A stretch of DNA of 64,000 nucleotides from Parapusillimonas granuli. Lineage in GTDB: Bacteria; Pseudomonadota; Gammaproteobacteria; Burkholderiales; Burkholderiaceae_B. Positions 35,693 through 43,840 of this stretch are shown piece by piece. The stretch covers positions 124,001 to 188,000 of the forward strand of contig NZ_JACCEM010000001.1 of the NCBI RefSeq assembly GCF_013416525.1. The letters are read 5' to 3'. A model generated the notes under the pieces. That model saw nothing but the letters and a program-made list of their open reading frames with translations, was not told where the DNA came from and searched no databases. How positions within the stretch are numbered: the stretch's first letter is position 1; each line of letters starts with the position of its first letter. A program made the position numbers and the translations under genes.

Positions 35693-36295
35693 CTAAAGCT
35701 CCGTCAGCCCCCGGCTCGCCCCGTCGTCGGGCGGCGGCCCGCCCGCCCAGCGCCGTACGATGCGCTGAAAGATCAGTGCGTTGGGAATCTGCAGCAGCGC
35801 GCCGCCCTGCCCGGGCTGGCTGTCCTGCAAGGTCACGTAAAGCAGGCTGATCGCGATCACCTCGCCTTTCGCGCCGGGTTTTTCAGCCGTATCCAGAATC
35901 TCGACGTAGTCGCCCACCCGCAAAGGCCGGGCCGTGAAGATCAGCAGCGCGCAAAAAATGTTGGACAGCACGCTCCAGGCGGCAAAGAAAGCCACCGCCG
36001 CGACCGCGGCGAAACTGGTGAAGGCCGTCCAGAGCACCGTGCCGGATACGCCTATCCTGCCCATGATCAGCATGGCCGCGGCTATCGTGATGATCCACCG
36101 CGTCAGCCACATCGAAGAACTGGTGAGGTGCCTGGGCAAGTCGTAGACGGCGCCGGCCTTCAGGATCAGCTTGCGCAGCGTGCGCTGCAGCAGCCAGGCG
36201 CCGGCGGCGATCAATAGCACTTGCGCCGCGAGCAAGCCCGGGCCCGACCATGCGTACAGCCAGACAGGAAGAGAAGAATGAAAGTCCACGGTCAC
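35693..36295 (-). CDS. small MscS-family mechanosensitive channel
   Basis: 200 residues, shorter than E. coli MscS (286) because most of the C-terminal cytoplasmic cage is missing. Membrane segments lie at about 17-37, 60-80 and 85-110. The pore-lining helix with small residues is FTSFAAVAAVAFFAAWSVLS, followed by NIFCALLIFTARPLRVGDYV, the signature entry to the beta domain. Would release solutes on osmotic downshock. No clear link with the surrounding catabolic genes. Confidence 0.85.
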   Translation of the reverse strand: MTVDFHSSLPVWLYAWSGPGLLAAQVLLIAAGAWLLQRTLRKLILKAGAVYDLPRHLTSSSMWLTRWIITIAAAMLIMGRIGVSGTVLWTAFTSFAAVAAVAFFAAWSVLSNIFCALLIFTARPLRVGDYVEILDTAEKPGAKGEVIAISLLYVTLQDSQPGQGGALLQIPNALIFQRIVRRWAGGPPPDDGASRGLTEL

Positions 36296-36358
36296 ACGGG
36301 AAAATGAATTCCGCCGATTTTACCGAAGTCGCGGGGATCGTGGCCCGCAATGCCGCCG

Positions 36359-36401
36359 CGGGGGCCCGTCAACGCAAAAAGACGGGCGGCACCGGCCCTA
36401 G
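36359..36401. repeat. 43-bp hairpin repeat, copy A
   Basis: The stretch begins CGGGGGCCCGTCAACGC and ends GGCACCGGCCCTAG. It aligns without gaps to the 43-base element at 38867-38909 with 32 of 43 bases identical. Its ends are inverted (GGGCC against GGCCC). The final CTAG contains the TAG stop codon of the minus-strand gene at 36398-36877. Confidence 0.65.
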
Positions 36402-36877
36402 CGAGCCTCTGCCAGCAATTCGTCGCGGAGCTGGGCCAGTGTTGCGCAAAACATCGCCGCCGGCAGCGAGGTCACGGCGGGCTCGGGCCCATGCCCGGTA
36501 TCGTGAACCAGCGTCATTCCCTTTGTGGACATCAGCACCGTGCGCAAGCCCAGGGATTGCGTGATGCGCGCGCGGACGGCCCGCGCGACCAGCCGATGAT
36601 GCTCAATGGAGCCGAATGGAATCGACTGCCCCGACCAGTACACGGCGCTACGGCCCGCCTGCTCGCCGGCCCGTTTCGCATCCCAGGCGCTGGAATGAAA
36701 GGCCTGCGCTCTGCGGGGATCGTCTTCGGGGAACTTGATGCCCTGGATGAAGCCTTCCACCGAAGCCAGCAGTGTGTCGTCCAGGACGAAAGGCGAAAGC
36801 GTGAAGTTCGAAAGCGCCACGCCGCGCCAGTCGGTCGACGTGTAGGCTACGTTCAAGCTGCTGGGGGTCGCCGGCAT
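36398..36877 (-). CDS. NADAR/YbiA-like small protein (distant resemblance)
   Basis: 159 residues, no signal peptide or membrane segment. The stretch SNFTLSPFVLDDTLLASVEG, FIQGIKFPEDDPRR and AKRAGEQAGRSAVYW resembles the NADAR/YbiA pattern (ySSVEhyyQ..KF...A, then A...G), a fold that removes ADP-ribose from nucleic acids or riboflavin intermediates. The match is by eye and weak in the C-terminal half. Stop codon is supplied by the 43-bp repeat. Neighbouring genes (MscS, alpha/beta hydrolase) give no functional hint. Confidence 0.5.
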   Translation of the reverse strand: MPATPSSLNVAYTSTDWRGVALSNFTLSPFVLDDTLLASVEGFIQGIKFPEDDPRRAQAFHSSAWDAKRAGEQAGRSAVYWSGQSIPFGSIEHHRLVARAVRARITQSLGLRTVLMSTKGMTLVHDTGHGPEPAVTSLPAAMFCATLAQLRDELLAEAR

Positions 36878-36962
36878 GGCATCACCTCGGGATTGTGGGG
36901 TTCACCGTATCCGGGTGATTTTACATAGTCGCGAGGACCGGCAGCGACGCGGACCGCGCCCG

Positions 36963-37784
36963 TCACGCGGCGCCATCGCCGATGAGCTTGCGGACCCAGT
37001 CTCCCAATACGCGCGCGACCGCCTCGGGCTGTTCGGGAATCAGCGCGTGACCGGCGTTATCGATGACTTCGACTGTCACCCGGTCGCCCAAAGCCTGTTT
37101 CAGGACGTGTGAGAACCGCCGCGGCGCGACGGTGTCTTGCGCCGCCTGCAGGTCCAGCAGCGGCGCCGAGCCCGCGGCAAAATAGTCGTCGATCGGCGTG
37201 GCTCGCCATGCGGCGGTCTGGACGGCTTTCAATTCGGGATACCAGCCCGTCAGCCATGCGCTCGGATCGTTGCCCGGAGCAAAAAAAGCCTTCCGCAGAT
37301 GGAGGAGGCGCTCTTCGTCGGGAAGCGACGGATTGCCGCTTTCATACACCGACTCGAGCACATCGGCCGGAATGCTGTCCTGGCCTTCGGGCGCCTTGCC
37401 GGCGGATCCCGCAAGCAGCGCCACCCCGCGCACCAGCGCCGGGAAATCGGCGGCGGTGGTGCGCGCAATGAAGTTCCCGAGCGCATGGCCCGCGATGACC
37501 GCATCCGGATCCCCTTCCCGCCGGATGACGGCGGCTACGTCGCGGGCGTAATCATGCAGCGTCAGCTTGCCGGATGCGGCCCGCGAAGCGGCGTCGTGCA
37601 GGCCCCTGGGCACCGGCCGCAGGACTTTGAAACCCCGCAGCGCCAGCAGCCCGGCAAGCTCGTCGTAGTCGGCCGGGCCTCTTCCCAGAGAAGGAAGGAT
37701 GACGATGGGGTAGCCCGTCCCCTGCGCGGTGTATTGGATGGTCGCTTCGCTGTGGCTGGCGGCTCGCTGGTGCATCATCGGCAT
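36963..37784 (-). CDS. alpha/beta-hydrolase-fold protein with Ala in place of the nucleophile
   Basis: 273 residues. Core strands YPIVILPSLGRGPADYDELA and FKVLRPVPRGLHDAAS, and the nucleophile elbow IAGHALGNFIAR, where the usual G-x-S-x-G is G-H-A-L-G with Ala101 (codon GCG). A late histidine remains in IDNAGHALIPEQPEAV. Without serine, ordinary ester hydrolysis is not expected; the fold could act as a lyase, cofactor-free enzyme or binding protein. The Bug gene 44 bases upstream may be co-transcribed. The other alpha/beta hydrolase at 38906-39775 shows the same type of substitution. Confidence 0.82.
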   Translation of the reverse strand: MPMMHQRAASHSEATIQYTAQGTGYPIVILPSLGRGPADYDELAGLLALRGFKVLRPVPRGLHDAASRAASGKLTLHDYARDVAAVIRREGDPDAVIAGHALGNFIARTTAADFPALVRGVALLAGSAGKAPEGQDSIPADVLESVYESGNPSLPDEERLLHLRKAFFAPGNDPSAWLTGWYPELKAVQTAAWRATPIDDYFAAGSAPLLDLQAAQDTVAPRRFSHVLKQALGDRVTVEVIDNAGHALIPEQPEAVARVLGDWVRKLIGDGAA

Positions 37785-37828
37785 TCCTCGTCTATCTGCA
37801 TGGCGCCCGAAGGCGCGGGGCCCGCGTC

Positions 37829-38803
37829 CTATTCCAAAGAGATGCCGGCATCGCGAATGATTTTGCCATGGGCTTCCAGCTGGGCACGCAGCACGACCGC
37901 CAGCCCCTCGGGCGTCGACGGCGTCACTTCAGTGCGCATGCCCTTCAAGCGCTTCAGCACCGCGGGGTCGTTCAAGGCGTCCGTCATGGCAACATTCAGT
38001 TTGGTGACGACATCGGGGGGCATGCCGGCGGGGCCGAACATGCCGAACCAGGACTGAATGGGGAAATCCTGAAACCCGGCCTCGGATATCAAAGGAACAT
38101 CCGGGATTTCCGCATTGCGTTCACCGGCGATCACCGCCAGGATGCGCAGCTTGCCGGCCTCCACCATCGGCAGGCCGGTGCCGAGCGTCGCCACGATCGC
38201 CTGGACGCGCCCGCCTATCATGTCGTTCATCGCGTTGGTTTCCCCCTTGTAGGGAATATGGGCCATGTCCAGGCCGGCCTTCATGGCCATGTAGGCGAAG
38301 GACAGTTGTCCGGTAAGGTTTCCGGACGCGTAGTTCAGCATGCCGGGGTTGGCCTTGGCGTATTCGATGAATTCGGGCAATGTCTTTGCCGGGACCTCCG
38401 CCGCCACGTACACGGCGAAGGTGGCACGGCCAATATCGGATATCGGCGTCAAGTCCTTCAGAACGTCATAGGGCGGGTTTTTCTTCAGATTGGGCACCGC
38501 CGACAAAGGGCCGTTCGTCACCACCAGCAAGGTGTGGCCGTCCGGCGCCGCCTTGACCACGTCCATCACGCCAATGACGCCGTCCGCACCGGCCTTGTTG
38601 TCCACGATGACCGGCTTGCCCAGCCGGGCGGTCAAGGCGTCTGCGACGGTGCGGGCGACGATATCCGTCGTCACGCCCGCCGGGAAGGGCGCAACGATAC
38701 GTATCGGCTTCGAGGGGAAATCGGCGGCCATGGCTTGCGGCGCCGCAAGGCCCATGACGGCTGCCGAGGCCAACGAAAGGGCTTTGAATAGAATCGATTT
38801 CAC
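37829..38803 (-). CDS. Bug/TctC-family periplasmic solute receptor
   Basis: 324 residues starting at GTG behind AGGAGACATCC. Signal peptide ends near APQAMAA, then DFPSKPIRIVAPFPAGVTTD. DNKAGADGVIGVMDVVKAAP, DGHTLLVVTNGPLSAVPN, LNYASGNLTGQLSFAYMAMK and MAHIPYKGETNAMNDMIGGR follow. Lies between the two serine-less alpha/beta hydrolase genes, at the downstream end of the CoA-dependent degradation cluster. Confidence 0.92.
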   Translation of the reverse strand: MKSILFKALSLASAAVMGLAAPQAMAADFPSKPIRIVAPFPAGVTTDIVARTVADALTARLGKPVIVDNKAGADGVIGVMDVVKAAPDGHTLLVVTNGPLSAVPNLKKNPPYDVLKDLTPISDIGRATFAVYVAAEVPAKTLPEFIEYAKANPGMLNYASGNLTGQLSFAYMAMKAGLDMAHIPYKGETNAMNDMIGGRVQAIVATLGTGLPMVEAGKLRILAVIAGERNAEIPDVPLISEAGFQDFPIQSWFGMFGPAGMPPDVVTKLNVAMTDALNDPAVLKRLKGMRTEVTPSTPEGLAVVLRAQLEAHGKIIRDAGISLE

Positions 38804-38866
38804 GGATGTCTCCTGGATGGTTATATGCGAGTGAAGCGTGTGGCGCCGCGCCGGCGAAAATGAATC

Positions 38867-38909
38867 CTAGGGCCTGTCAACGCTAAAGGGTAGGTGTCAC
38901 TGGCCCTAG
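38867..38909. repeat. 43-bp hairpin repeat, copy B
   Basis: The element starts CTAGGGCCTGTCAACGC and ends GGTGTCACTGGCCCTAG, so it is bounded by CTAG on both sides with inverted ends. It matches copy A at 36359-36401 at 32 of 43 positions without gaps. The right-hand end, read in reverse as CTAGGGCCAGTGACAC, differs by one base from the IS5-family right end at 60710 (CTAGGGCCAGTTGACAC). The CTAG supplies the stop codon of the hydrolase gene at 38906-39775. Confidence 0.65.
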
Positions 38910-39775
38910 CGCAGCGGCCCATTCCGGCCGTGGCGGTTGCCCGGCGCATCAAGAAATTCCTGGATCGCCCGCACGGAGCGGCCGGCGTCCCGCGCCACCG
39001 CCGCCAACGCATGCGCCACGAAGCGCGGACTGTTGACCTGCATGAAATGGCCCGTCGGGGCGAAAATGCACGCTGCGTGGGCACACAGGCCGGCCAGGCG
39101 GCGGATCTCGGCTTCGGGGCGCAGCGCATCATAGGTGCCGCCCACCAGAAGGGTGGCCTTGGGCAGGGCCGCCACGTCCGCATCGAGATCCTGCGTCGCC
39201 AGCATGCGATAGATGGCCGCCAGCGAATGCGGATCGGCCGATAGCCAGGCCGAACGGTAGGACTCGTAGCGGGCCGGATCGGTCCGCAAGGCCTCGGGGT
39301 AGGCGGTCTCGAACAGGCGCGCCCCTTCGCTTCGAAGCCCGTTGCCGGCAATGCGCTGGGCCATTTCCATGGCCGCCGCCCGACGTTCGGGCGCCACGCC
39401 GCAGGCCGGCGCGAGCGCCAGCAAACCGCCGACCCGCTCGGGGTGCCGGGCGGCAAAGGCCATCGCAATGCCCGCCCCCACCGCCACGCCCGACAGCACC
39501 ACGGGTTGCGTGATGCCCAGCGCATCCAGCAGCGCCAGCAGGTCGGCGACGTGCTGCTCCATCGTCATGGGGCTCCTGACCTTTTCCGACAGGCCGAAGC
39601 CTCGCTGGTCATACAGCAGCACGCCGGCATCGGGCGGCAAGCGTGCGGCGGCCTCTTCCCAGCTCTCGATGGAGCCGCCCATTTCGTGCAACAGCACATA
39701 GGTCGCATCGGTCCCTCGGCGATAGGCGTAACGCAGCGCAATCCCGTTGGCTTCGATCCACGTCTTTTCATTCAT
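38906..39775 (-). CDS. alpha/beta-hydrolase-fold protein, PcaD/enol-lactonase-like, nucleophile missing
   Basis: 289 residues, similar in layout to 3-oxoadipate enol-lactonases: YVLLHEMGGSIESWEEAAAR, LLYDQRGFGLSEKV, MTMEQHVADLLALLDALGI, then LSGVAVGAGIAMAFAARHPE. The elbow reads G-V-A-V-G with Ala98 (codon GCG) where the catalytic serine should be. The catalytic-histidine region TGHFMQVNSPRFVA is kept. Overlaps the 43-bp repeat at its stop. Follows the acyl-CoA dehydrogenase gene by 24 bases in the same direction, so it probably belongs to the degradation operon. Confidence 0.83.
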   Translation of the reverse strand: MNEKTWIEANGIALRYAYRRGTDATYVLLHEMGGSIESWEEAAARLPPDAGVLLYDQRGFGLSEKVRSPMTMEQHVADLLALLDALGITQPVVLSGVAVGAGIAMAFAARHPERVGGLLALAPACGVAPERRAAAMEMAQRIAGNGLRSEGARLFETAYPEALRTDPARYESYRSAWLSADPHSLAAIYRMLATQDLDADVAALPKATLLVGGTYDALRPEAEIRRLAGLCAHAACIFAPTGHFMQVNSPRFVAHALAAVARDAGRSVRAIQEFLDAPGNRHGRNGPLR

Positions 39776-39799
39776 GCTCGTCTCCTGGCGTTCACGCGC

Positions 39800-40954
39800 T
39801 CAGCGAAAGGCGCCGATGCCGGTCAGTTCGCGCCCGTGTATGAGAGCCAGTATGCCCATGGTGCCGTCCGGCACCTGGAACATCCGGGCATCGCGCCACA
39901 TGCGCTCCAGCGGCAATTCCTGCGTGATGCCCATCGCCCCATGCAGCTGCATGGCCAGGTTGATGGCGCGCTCGCATGCATGGGTGGCGTAGCGCTTGGC
40001 CATGGCGGACGTTCCATTGGCCCGCAGCCCGCGGTCCATGCAGCTCAATGCGTAGTAGCACATCAGCCTTGCGCTCATGACCCGGGTCTCGATGTCGGAC
40101 AGGTCCTGCTGCACCAGCTGGTGCGCGCCCAGGGTCTTGCCGAACTGCTTGCGCAGGCCCACGTACTCGCGCGTCATGTCCAGGGCGCGCTGCGCGAGGT
40201 GCACGGTCATCAGGCCCAGCAACGGGCGGTTGGCGTTCCAGGCCAGCGTCAGGTATTTGCCGGCATCGCCGGGCTCGCCCAGCACATGGCTCAGCGGAAC
40301 GCGGCTGCGGTCGAACTCGATTTCGCTCAGATGGCCTTGCTGCAATCCGGTGACGGGGGTTTCGCGCACCTCGAAGTCGGACTGCGAGCGGTCCACCAGC
40401 ACTCGGCGGGTGAGCGGCTTGCCGCCGGGGCCGGCACCGGCGGTGCAGGACACATTGACCACATCGCAGATGGAGGCGTTGGTGATCCACATTTTGCGCC
40501 CGGTGATGTAGGCATGATCCCCGTCGATTTCCAGCCTGGTCTTGACCGCGTTGGAATCCGAACCCGCGTCCGCCTCGCTGTTCGCGGTGCAGGCGATCTT
40601 GCGCCCCGCAATCAGATCCGGGAGATACGCATCCCGGATCTCCCGCGGGCAGCCGGCATGGATGCGCGATATCGTGCCTTCATGCGAGATCAGCGACAAA
40701 GCCACCACCGGCGGCAGCTGCTCGATCAGCATGCCGTAGTCGAGCATCTTGAGCCCGCCTCCGCCCGCTTCTTCGGGCAGCCGGGGCGCGGTGATCCCGA
40801 GTTCCGCCAAATGCGCATAGATGCGCAGCATCGCCTCTTTGGGCAAGGGCGCCGATACGGGGTGGCTTGCCATGATGGGCTCGATGGCGTCCCGGCTCAC
40901 GCGCTGCACGGCCGAGACCATGGCTTCCTGGTCTTGCGTCAATTCAAAATTCAC
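39800..40954 (-). CDS. acyl-CoA dehydrogenase
   Basis: 384 residues from a GTG six bases after GAGAGG, which yields the usual NFELTQDQEAMVSAVQRVSR start; the ATG twelve codons upstream is less likely. ITAPRLPEEAGGGGLKMLDY, then ACTANSEADAGSDSNAVKTR as the FAD/substrate loop, ITGRKMWITNASICDVVNVS, and C-terminal YATHACERAINLAMQLHGAM and ERMWRDARMFQVPDGTMGI. It introduces a double bond next to the CoA thioester, passing electrons to ETF. Sits with hydratase and thiolase genes in a beta-oxidation order. Confidence 0.92.
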   Translation of the reverse strand: MNFELTQDQEAMVSAVQRVSRDAIEPIMASHPVSAPLPKEAMLRIYAHLAELGITAPRLPEEAGGGGLKMLDYGMLIEQLPPVVALSLISHEGTISRIHAGCPREIRDAYLPDLIAGRKIACTANSEADAGSDSNAVKTRLEIDGDHAYITGRKMWITNASICDVVNVSCTAGAGPGGKPLTRRVLVDRSQSDFEVRETPVTGLQQGHLSEIEFDRSRVPLSHVLGEPGDAGKYLTLAWNANRPLLGLMTVHLAQRALDMTREYVGLRKQFGKTLGAHQLVQQDLSDIETRVMSARLMCYYALSCMDRGLRANGTSAMAKRYATHACERAINLAMQLHGAMGITQELPLERMWRDARMFQVPDGTMGILALIHGRELTGIGAFR

Positions 40955-41029
40955 TTGCTGCCTCTCGTCATTGCCAACCGGCTCGCCCATGCATGGACGG
41001 CCTCTCGTTCATTCCTCGGCACCGGCCGT

Positions 41030-41833
41030 TCATTCACCCGTGTATCGCGGCGTACGGCGCTCGGCGAAGGCCTGGCGCCCTTCCAGGCGGTCACGCGAAT
41101 CGCGCAGCAGGCCCCATTGCAGATTGGACTGCGCGATGAAATCGCGCGGCGCCATGTGGCTGGTTTCCTGCGCCAGGCGCTTGACGGCCTGAACCGCCAG
41201 CGGGCCGTTCGCCGCGATGCGCTCGGCGATGGCGCGCGCGCTCGCGGCAAGCTCGGCCTGGGGCACGACCTGCGACACGAGCCCGATGCGCAGCGCGTGA
41301 TCGGCGTCGATCCGGTCCCCCGTCAGGGCGAGGCTCAACGCATTGGATGAGCCGACCGCGCGCATCAGGTGCTGCACGCCGCCGACGGCGGGCACGCTGG
41401 CGACCTTGACCTCGGGCAGGGCGAAGGTGGCGTTGTCGCTTGCGATGCGGATGTCGCATTGCAATGCCAGCTCCAGGCCTCCGCCCAGGCAATATCCGTT
41501 GATGGCGCCGATGATGGGTTTCCAGATGTCCAGATCGCTTATGTCGATGAGCCGGGTGTATCCGCCGCCGCCCGCCTCGGCCCGCCGGCTCTTGAAAGCG
41601 CCTTGGGCGAAACCCGCGGCCGGCGGCATCGTCTTCTTCAGATTCGCGCCGGTACAGAAAGCCTTTTCGCCGGCGCCGGTCAGAACGATGGCCCGGACGG
41701 CATCGTCGTCTTGCAGGGACACGAGCAAATCGCGCATCGCCGCGAGGTCTTCGACGGTGAGCGCATTGAGCGCCGCCTGCGCATCGAGCACGATGGTGGC
41801 GACGTGCCGGTCAATGGAATGATGGATCGTCAT
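41030..41833 (-). CDS. enoyl-CoA hydratase/isomerase (crotonase family)
   Basis: 267 residues from MTIHHSIDRHVATIVLDAQA behind GGGAAACACC. The oxyanion-hole pieces are FCTGANLKK and IGAINGYCLGGGLELALQCD, followed by DIRIASDNATFALPEVKVAS, where the Glu of LPEVK is in the catalytic region. C-terminal LRDSRDRLEGRQAFAERRTP is typical. Adds water to an enoyl-CoA made by the neighbouring dehydrogenase. Twenty bases downstream of the thiolase gene. Confidence 0.92.
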   Translation of the reverse strand: MTIHHSIDRHVATIVLDAQAALNALTVEDLAAMRDLLVSLQDDDAVRAIVLTGAGEKAFCTGANLKKTMPPAAGFAQGAFKSRRAEAGGGGYTRLIDISDLDIWKPIIGAINGYCLGGGLELALQCDIRIASDNATFALPEVKVASVPAVGGVQHLMRAVGSSNALSLALTGDRIDADHALRIGLVSQVVPQAELAASARAIAERIAANGPLAVQAVKRLAQETSHMAPRDFIAQSNLQWGLLRDSRDRLEGRQAFAERRTPRYTGE

Positions 41834-41853
41834 GGTGTTTCCCAGAAGACCGC

Positions 41854-43059
41854 TCAGGCGATGCGCTCGAATACGGCCGCCATGCCCTGCCCGCCGCCGA
41901 TGCACATGGTTTCGAGCCCATAGCGCGCCTTGCGGCGCTCCATTTCATGGAGCAGCGTGGTCATGATGCGCATGCCCGTGGCGCCGATGGGATGCCCCAG
42001 CGAAATCCCCGAGCCATTCGGATTCACGCGCGGATCGTCGACCATGCCCCATTCCTTCAGCACGGCCAGGATCTGGGCGGCAAAGGCCTCGTTCACCTCG
42101 ACCACGTCCATGTCGTCCAGCGACAAGCCGATGCGGGGCATGAGGCGGGCGACCGCGGGCACCGGGCCGATGCCCATGCGCAGCGGATCGCAGCCCGCGG
42201 CCGACCACCCCAGCAAGCGGGCCATCGGCTCGATGCCGGTACGCTGCAGGAAGGACTCGGAAACCACCAGGCAGCCGGCCGCCGCGTCGTTCTGCTGGCT
42301 GGCATTGCCGGCGGTGACCGTGCCGCCCCGGATGATGGGCTTGAGCTTCGCCAGATCGTCCAGGCTTATGTCGGCGCGTATGCCCTGGTCCTCGCGGAAC
42401 AGAACGGGGTCGCCGCGGCGCTGCGGCACCGGCACCGGCACCACTTCCTTGTCGAAGCGCCCCTCGCGCCAGGCCGCGGCGGCCTTGCGGTGGCTGTGGC
42501 AGGCGTAGCGGTCGGCCTCTTCGCGGCTGATGCCATAGTCTTGCGCGAGGTTCTCGGCGGTCTCGATGGGGCCGGAACATTCGCCGAAGCGGCTGGCGGG
42601 CTGCGAGCGCACCCGGCCGCTTTCAAGACGGTCATGCAAGACGACCGAACCCAGGCGCTTGCCCCAGCGCATGTCCGTGGAGTAGTACTCGATATTGCTC
42701 ATGCTTTCCACGCCCACCACCATGGCGCAGTCGAGCACGCCCGTCTGGACCTGCATGGCCGCGTCGGCAATCGCCTGCACGCCCGACCCGCAGCGCCTGT
42801 CCACCGTGTAACCGGGCACTTCGATGGGCAGTCCGGCCAGGTTCGCCGCGTAACGCCCCATGCATGGCGCCTCCGAAGACTGATAGGACTGCGAAACGAT
42901 CACTTCTTCGATCAGGCCCGGCTCCACCCCGGCATACCTGACGATTTCGTTGATCATGAACGCCGCCAGCTCATCGGCCTTCAAGGGCATCAGCCCGCCG
43001 CCGAACTTGCCTATGCCCGTCCGCAACGGTGAAACAATGTATGCGTCGGTCTTTTTCAT
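41854..43059 (-). CDS. acetyl-CoA acyltransferase (thiolase)
   Basis: 401 residues. Active-site cysteine in YTVDRRCGSGVQAIADAAMQ (most relatives have NRLCGSG), then MSNIEYYSTDMRWGKRLGS, GTVTAGNASQQNDAAAGCLV, VVEVNEAFAAQILAVLKEWG, SLGHPIGATGMRIMTTLLHE and the second cysteine in METMCIGGGQGMAAVF-type sequence LETMCIGGGQGM. All catalytic residues are in place, so it should cleave a 3-oxoacyl-CoA with CoA. Follows the Liv-type ATPase genes in the same transcription unit. Confidence 0.92.
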   Translation of the reverse strand: MKKTDAYIVSPLRTGIGKFGGGLMPLKADELAAFMINEIVRYAGVEPGLIEEVIVSQSYQSSEAPCMGRYAANLAGLPIEVPGYTVDRRCGSGVQAIADAAMQVQTGVLDCAMVVGVESMSNIEYYSTDMRWGKRLGSVVLHDRLESGRVRSQPASRFGECSGPIETAENLAQDYGISREEADRYACHSHRKAAAAWREGRFDKEVVPVPVPQRRGDPVLFREDQGIRADISLDDLAKLKPIIRGGTVTAGNASQQNDAAAGCLVVSESFLQRTGIEPMARLLGWSAAGCDPLRMGIGPVPAVARLMPRIGLSLDDMDVVEVNEAFAAQILAVLKEWGMVDDPRVNPNGSGISLGHPIGATGMRIMTTLLHEMERRKARYGLETMCIGGGQGMAAVFERIA

Positions 43060-43105
43060 GTGTTTGCTCCTGCAATCGTGATCGTGCGTGGTCCCGAAGA
43101 ATCCT

Positions 43106-43840
43106 TCAGAACATTCCCATCAATTTGCCTTCGTCCGCCAGGTCGCCCGGCACGCCCTCGAAGATCAGCTCGCCGGATTTCATGACCACGACCCGGTCGG
43201 ACACGCTGAAGGCCTCGCCCACCTGCTGCTCCACGAGCAGCACCGACATGGCGCGCTTCTGCTGGTATTCGCGGATGGGGACCAGCAGGTCCTGGAACAG
43301 CTTGGGCGCCAGGCCGATGGAGGGCTCGTCCAGCAACAGGATGGACGGCTCGGCCAGCATGGCGCGCCCTATGGACACCATCTGCTGCTGCCCCCCGGAA
43401 AGCTGGCCGGCCCGCCGCTGCCAGAACTCCTTGATGCGCGGCAGCACCTCCAGCACTTCACCGATGCGCCGCTCGGCGTCCTGGCCTTGGATCTTCGCCG
43501 ACCACAGGGCGAGCGCGAAGTTTTCCTTCACGGTCAGGCCGGGAAAGACGCCCCGGCCCTCGGGCACGTAAGAAACGCCATGGCCGGCCATCTCGCTGGG
43601 CGTGGGTTTGATCTCCCGGCCATGGAAGCGGATGACGCCCGCGTTATGCGGCAGCAGGCCGAACAGCACCTTCAACAGCGTCGACTTGCCCGCACCGTTG
43701 TGGCCGATCAGGCACAGCACCTCGTTCGTGTAGAGCTTGAGGCTCAACCCTTCAAACACGTTCCGGCCCTTGTAGCCGGCGGCCAATTGCTCGACCGCCA
43801 TGGCGGGGGCGAGCCCGACTTCGACATTCGTCATTTTCAT
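43106..43840 (-). CDS. branched-chain-type ABC transporter ATPase (LivF-like)
   Basis: 244 residues. Walker A is GHNGAGKST, signature LSGGQQQM, Walker B ILLLDEPSIGLAP, and VSYVPEGRGVFPGLTVKENF is diagnostic of LivF. Start codon shares one base with the LivG stop (TAATG). Fifth gene of the receptor-H-M-G-F set encoded from 47561 downward. Probably imports an aromatic or carboxylic substrate of the degradation pathway, as such Liv-type systems often do. Confidence 0.93.
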   Translation of the reverse strand: MKMTNVEVGLAPAMAVEQLAAGYKGRNVFEGLSLKLYTNEVLCLIGHNGAGKSTLLKVLFGLLPHNAGVIRFHGREIKPTPSEMAGHGVSYVPEGRGVFPGLTVKENFALALWSAKIQGQDAERRIGEVLEVLPRIKEFWQRRAGQLSGGQQQMVSIGRAMLAEPSILLLDEPSIGLAPKLFQDLLVPIREYQQKRAMSVLLVEQQVGEAFSVSDRVVVMKSGELIFEGVPGDLADEGKLMGMF

